From CAWAHD01 sp963781785 (GTDB lineage: Bacteria; Planctomycetota; Planctomycetia; Isosphaerales; Isosphaeraceae), in contig CAWAHD010000002.1 of NCBI GenBank assembly GCA_963781785.1, forward strand, positions 4,588,001-4,652,000: 64,000 nucleotides of DNA, given 5' to 3'. Under the pieces are notes generated by a model. It searched no databases, was not told the origin of the DNA, and worked only from the letters and a program-made list of their open reading frames with translations. Positions 61,350-64,000 of this stretch are shown here, piece after piece; the first letter of the stretch is position 1; every line of letters begins with the position of its first letter. A program made the position numbers and the translations under genes.

Positions 61350-63766
61350 TTCCCTTACTCGTGGCCCGGCTCAAAGACCCCGAAGCGTTTGTCAGGGCCT
61401 CCGCGGCGATTGCCCTGGGGAGATTCTGGCACGCCGCGCGCGGGGCAGTCCCCGCGCTTCTCGAGGCACTTGCGGACTCCGCCGAAATCCAACCGCCCTA
61501 TTCCACCGTCGCAACCGCGGCCGCCCAATCGATCGCGACCATCAGCCCGGAGACGGTGGACACGATGATCGACCGCCTCCTCAGTCTCCTGGCCGACCCG
61601 AGTAATGCCATCCGTCGGAGTGCCGCCGGGGCGCTCAGGGCCCTTGGAACCACGGTCTCCCCTCGATTGTTCCGCGCCCTTGCTGATCCCAAACGACGGC
61701 GATCGATCAAGACCGAGATCGTGGGTATCCTTGCAGGGATTCACGAGATTGCTGCGCCGGGCACCAAGGATGGCGTCCGTCCGCTGCCGCCCGAGGCCCG
61801 CGATGCTCTCCCCACCCTGCGAGAAATGTCGAAAGAAGGTGATTACTGGACGGTCACCAATGCGACCCGATTGCTCGCCGCCATCGACGGCAGAGACGAA
61901 AACGTGGTGCGGTTGTTCGTCCAATCTCCCCGCAGGGACAGCGATAGCGCGAGACACATCGAGTCACTGAAAGATGCCCTCAAGCCGGCGATGATCCCGT
62001 CCCTCGTTGCCGAGCTTTTCGACCCCGACCCAGAGGTCCGAGCCGAGTTGCTTCGCGCGCTCATCGACCTTTCCAAAAACCTGCCGTTCGTTGGAAAACG
62101 AAGCGATCTGCGCCCGGATGAAGAGGAAGTTCTGACGGAAGAGGAAAAGGCTGCAAGCGCCGAAGGATTGCGTCTGCGAACGCTGGCAGCGCGAGCGATA
62201 TTGCCACTCTTGAAGGATTCCGACCCTGCTGTGCGATGGAACGCCGCCAGCGCCTTGGGTGCTTTCCAGGCCGAGGCCAAAACGGTCGTGCCTCTCCTTG
62301 TCCAGATGGTGCAAACGGAGGCCGGGCGTCTCGAATCCGATCAGCACGTCGTGGTTCCCGACTCGGTCGAATCAAATTACTACGGAATTGGCTCCTTTTA
62401 TCTCGGGAGTAACACCCAAGGAGGGGATCCGATCCGGATCGCCCCGATCCAGGCCCTGGGTGCGTTTGAAGCCGAGGCCGACACGGTGGTCCCCGAGCTC
62501 GTCAAGGTCTTGCGTGACGACAAGGACCCTCGGGTGCGCTGGTTTACCGCCGGAGCGATCGCTCGTCTCGGACCGAGCGCAAGGGCCGCCGCCCCCGCAC
62601 TGGTGGACGCGCTGCGATCTTCCCAGGTCGCAACCGGCGGACCCGTCGTGTATTTGATGGGTGGGCCTCCGACGATCGGGGATGGTCCGATCCGGCTCGC
62701 GGCGGCCGTCGCGTTCGGAAAGATAGGGCCGGACGCGCGCGACGCCGTCGCCGAATTGACGCGGGCACTGTCAGACCCCGACCCGCGGGTTCGCGGGGAG
62801 GCTGCCGCGGCCCTGGGTGCGATCGGCCCTGATGCCGCCGCGGCCGTGAATCAGCTCGCGAATCTCGCGGCCGAAGAGCGGGACGACATGGTCCCAGAGC
62901 TGGCGTCCGGCGCTCTGGCAGCGATCGGCGAGGCATCTGTCCCCGCGTTGACCCGGATTGTGCGCGGCGGCATCGCGGATGCCCGCGTTCGAGCCATCGC
63001 CGCAGTCGGTGAAGTCGGCCCCAAGGCCATCACGGCGATTCCTGACTTGATGCGAGCCTTGGTCGACCCCGATGAGAATGTCCGCACGGCCGCGGCTGAG
63101 GCTCTGGGCAGGGCCGCTCGCGGCACAGGGGCAGCCGCCGCCGTTCCTGGCCTGATCAACGCATTCACGGATCCGGACCACCGCGTCCGGGAGCAAGCCG
63201 CCCTCGCGCTCGGTACGATCGGTGCGCGGACCGACCGCGTGATCCCCGCGCTCGTCGGATTGCTGAAAGACTCCGACCCCCAGATGGCGTCCGCTGCCTC
63301 AAATGCCCTCGAGACGGTCGGTATGCCGGCATTCCCGGCTCTGCGGGCGCTCTTGCGGGATGACAACCCCGATGTGACCAACCACGCCGTAAGTGCACTG
63401 TCGGGGCTCGCCACGTTCGACAGCGATAACCGGCCGCGAGACGAGACGGCCGCGAATTCGCGCGGCAGAGTCCAGGCCGCGCGAGCGGCGCTCCTCGAGG
63501 CATCCCGGGACCCCGACGAGCAAATTCGCACGGGCGCCGCTCGCGCCCTTTCGTTGGGCGATGACAACATCCTACCCGATCTGATCGCGGACCTGCGCGA
63601 CGGATCGCCCGCGGTTCGCCTCCGCGCGGCACGATCCCTTGGCTTCATGGGCAGCGACGCAGCGAGTGCCCTGGCACCGCTCCGCGAGCTTCTCCGCGAT
63701 CCCGACCCGGCCGTTCGCGGCGCTGTGGCAGCGGCAATCAAGGACATCGAGAAGCGCAATCCGTAG
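61346..63766 (+). CDS. Secreted HEAT-repeat protein, C-terminal part (other frame)
   Basis: Continues the repeat array of the gene at 59586: from about 61219 this frame reads AGTRRAPGAAAALSAALEDA and DPRVRAASAGLLPFFEADAA, then uninterrupted repeats to the stop, such as DPEAFVRASAAIALGRFWHA, DSDPAVRWNAASALGAFQAE, DPDPRVRGEAAAALGAIGPD and DPDHRVREQAALALGTIGAR. The first ATG in frame (61346) is internal, so translation from there would give a cytoplasmic protein; the signal peptide is in the other part. A one-base deletion near 61219 explains the split. Confidence 0.8.
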   Translation: MIPLLVARLKDPEAFVRASAAIALGRFWHAARGAVPALLEALADSAEIQPPYSTVATAAAQSIATISPETVDTMIDRLLSLLADPSNAIRRSAAGALRALGTTVSPRLFRALADPKRRRSIKTEIVGILAGIHEIAAPGTKDGVRPLPPEARDALPTLREMSKEGDYWTVTNATRLLAAIDGRDENVVRLFVQSPRRDSDSARHIESLKDALKPAMIPSLVAELFDPDPEVRAELLRALIDLSKNLPFVGKRSDLRPDEEEVLTEEEKAASAEGLRLRTLAARAILPLLKDSDPAVRWNAASALGAFQAEAKTVVPLLVQMVQTEAGRLESDQHVVVPDSVESNYYGIGSFYLGSNTQGGDPIRIAPIQALGAFEAEADTVVPELVKVLRDDKDPRVRWFTAGAIARLGPSARAAAPALVDALRSSQVATGGPVVYLMGGPPTIGDGPIRLAAAVAFGKIGPDARDAVAELTRALSDPDPRVRGEAAAALGAIGPDAAAAVNQLANLAAEERDDMVPELASGALAAIGEASVPALTRIVRGGIADARVRAIAAVGEVGPKAITAIPDLMRALVDPDENVRTAAAEALGRAARGTGAAAAVPGLINAFTDPDHRVREQAALALGTIGARTDRVIPALVGLLKDSDPQMASAASNALETVGMPAFPALRALLRDDNPDVTNHAVSALSGLATFDSDNRPRDETAANSRGRVQAARAALLEASRDPDEQIRTGAARALSLGDDNILPDLIADLRDGSPAVRLRAARSLGFMGSDAASALAPLRELLRDPDPAVRGAVAAAIKDIEKRNP

Positions 63767-63782
63767 TCAGGAAGGCACCGCT

Positions 63783-63935
63783 TTGCGCTATCACCGCGGC
63801 GGCTCGACCACCGGTCGCGACTTCAAGATATCGCGGATCGCCGCTTCGGCGGCCGACGCCGAGGCCCGCGCCCGGGCCGAAGCGTGGATCCGTGAAGTCG
63901 AAGCCGCGATCGAGCGGCTCTCCGAGGGTCTCTGA
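63783..63935 (+). CDS. Possible small hypothetical protein
   Basis: A TTG at 63783 would start a 50-residue protein (LRYHRGGSTTGRDFKISRIA, then a charged Ala-rich helix AEARARAEAWIREVEAAIER). It follows the HEAT-repeat stop by 17 bases and has ordinary coding composition, but nothing confirms expression. Confidence 0.3.
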   Translation: MRYHRGGSTTGRDFKISRIAASAADAEARARAEAWIREVEAAIERLSEGL

Positions 63936-64000
63936 GTGCGCAAGGTTGTCACTCCCTCGTCCCAGTTGTCCCGTTGAGCCGGCGCTCCCGGAGGCGGTGG

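Noticed and set aside
1..64000. CRISPR arrays, rRNA or tRNA genes, prophage
   Set aside because: No regularly spaced repeats, no rRNA or tRNA signature and no phage structural genes were seen on either strand.

Overview
The window looks like a piece of a planctomycete chromosome, most like the Isosphaera/Singulisphaera group. The evidence is the high GC content, ECF sigma genes coupled to membrane or WD40 Ser/Thr kinases, several secreted proteins with the planctomycete N-terminal 'LE.R.LLS' motif (near 1440, 2420, 2890 and 36400), Tat-exported Gfo/Idh/MocA and cupin enzymes, a CRTAC1-type FG-GAP/ASPIC protein and a long HEAT-repeat protein. The lineage is inferred from gene families, not from a marker gene.

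Layout. 1-6480: a broken TolC-like fragment at the edge, two tandem paralogous 'LE.R.LLS' proteins, a third such protein, a PDZ protein and an intact TolC-family protein. 7493-12452: an RND pump gene (frame broken at a C6 run) and its membrane-fusion lipoprotein; with the TolC gene this makes a complete tripartite efflux set. 12665-19454: a thioredoxin-fold protein, an FG-GAP/ASPIC protein, and an ECF sigma/kinase pair whose kinase 3' end is cut by an IS4-family element (19414-20921). 21096-23811: a bicupin oxalate-decarboxylase-like enzyme and a di-haem cytochrome. 23953-26769: two frameshifted membrane proteins. 27220-29734: a Gfo/Idh/MocA oxidoreductase and a sulfite-oxidase-fold protein.

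29831-36509 holds two halves of what is probably one surface-protein gene, separated by a 4.5 kb transposon (30491-34973). The transposon carries two different DDE transposases and two small HTH/coiled-coil genes in one overlapping operon. 36700-43805: a decayed ECF-sigma remnant, an IS66-family element (37079-38616, 8-bp target duplication), and a large kinase-WD40-TPR gene with its ECF sigma gene, separated by a compound palindromic repeat. 43950-46714: a frameshifted amidohydrolase and a decaying three-gene operon (degenerate metallopeptidase-like protein, small protein, nucleotidyltransferase remnant). 47165-50201: a tightly coupled HAD phosphatase, deoxyhypusine-synthase-like protein and PfkB kinase operon, probably a small-molecule pathway. 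50490-58157: a hypothetical protein, an NAD-dependent epimerase, an SppA-like lipoprotein, a secreted hypothetical, a sterol-desaturase-family protein and a CocE-type hydrolase. 58286-59010: a PIN-domain toxin/antitoxin-like pair. 59586-63766: a secreted HEAT-repeat protein.

At least a dozen single-base frame breaks lie in otherwise well-conserved genes across the whole window. Either the assembly has many indel errors or many genes are decaying. This affects every split gene listed here and should be resolved before calling any of them pseudogenes.
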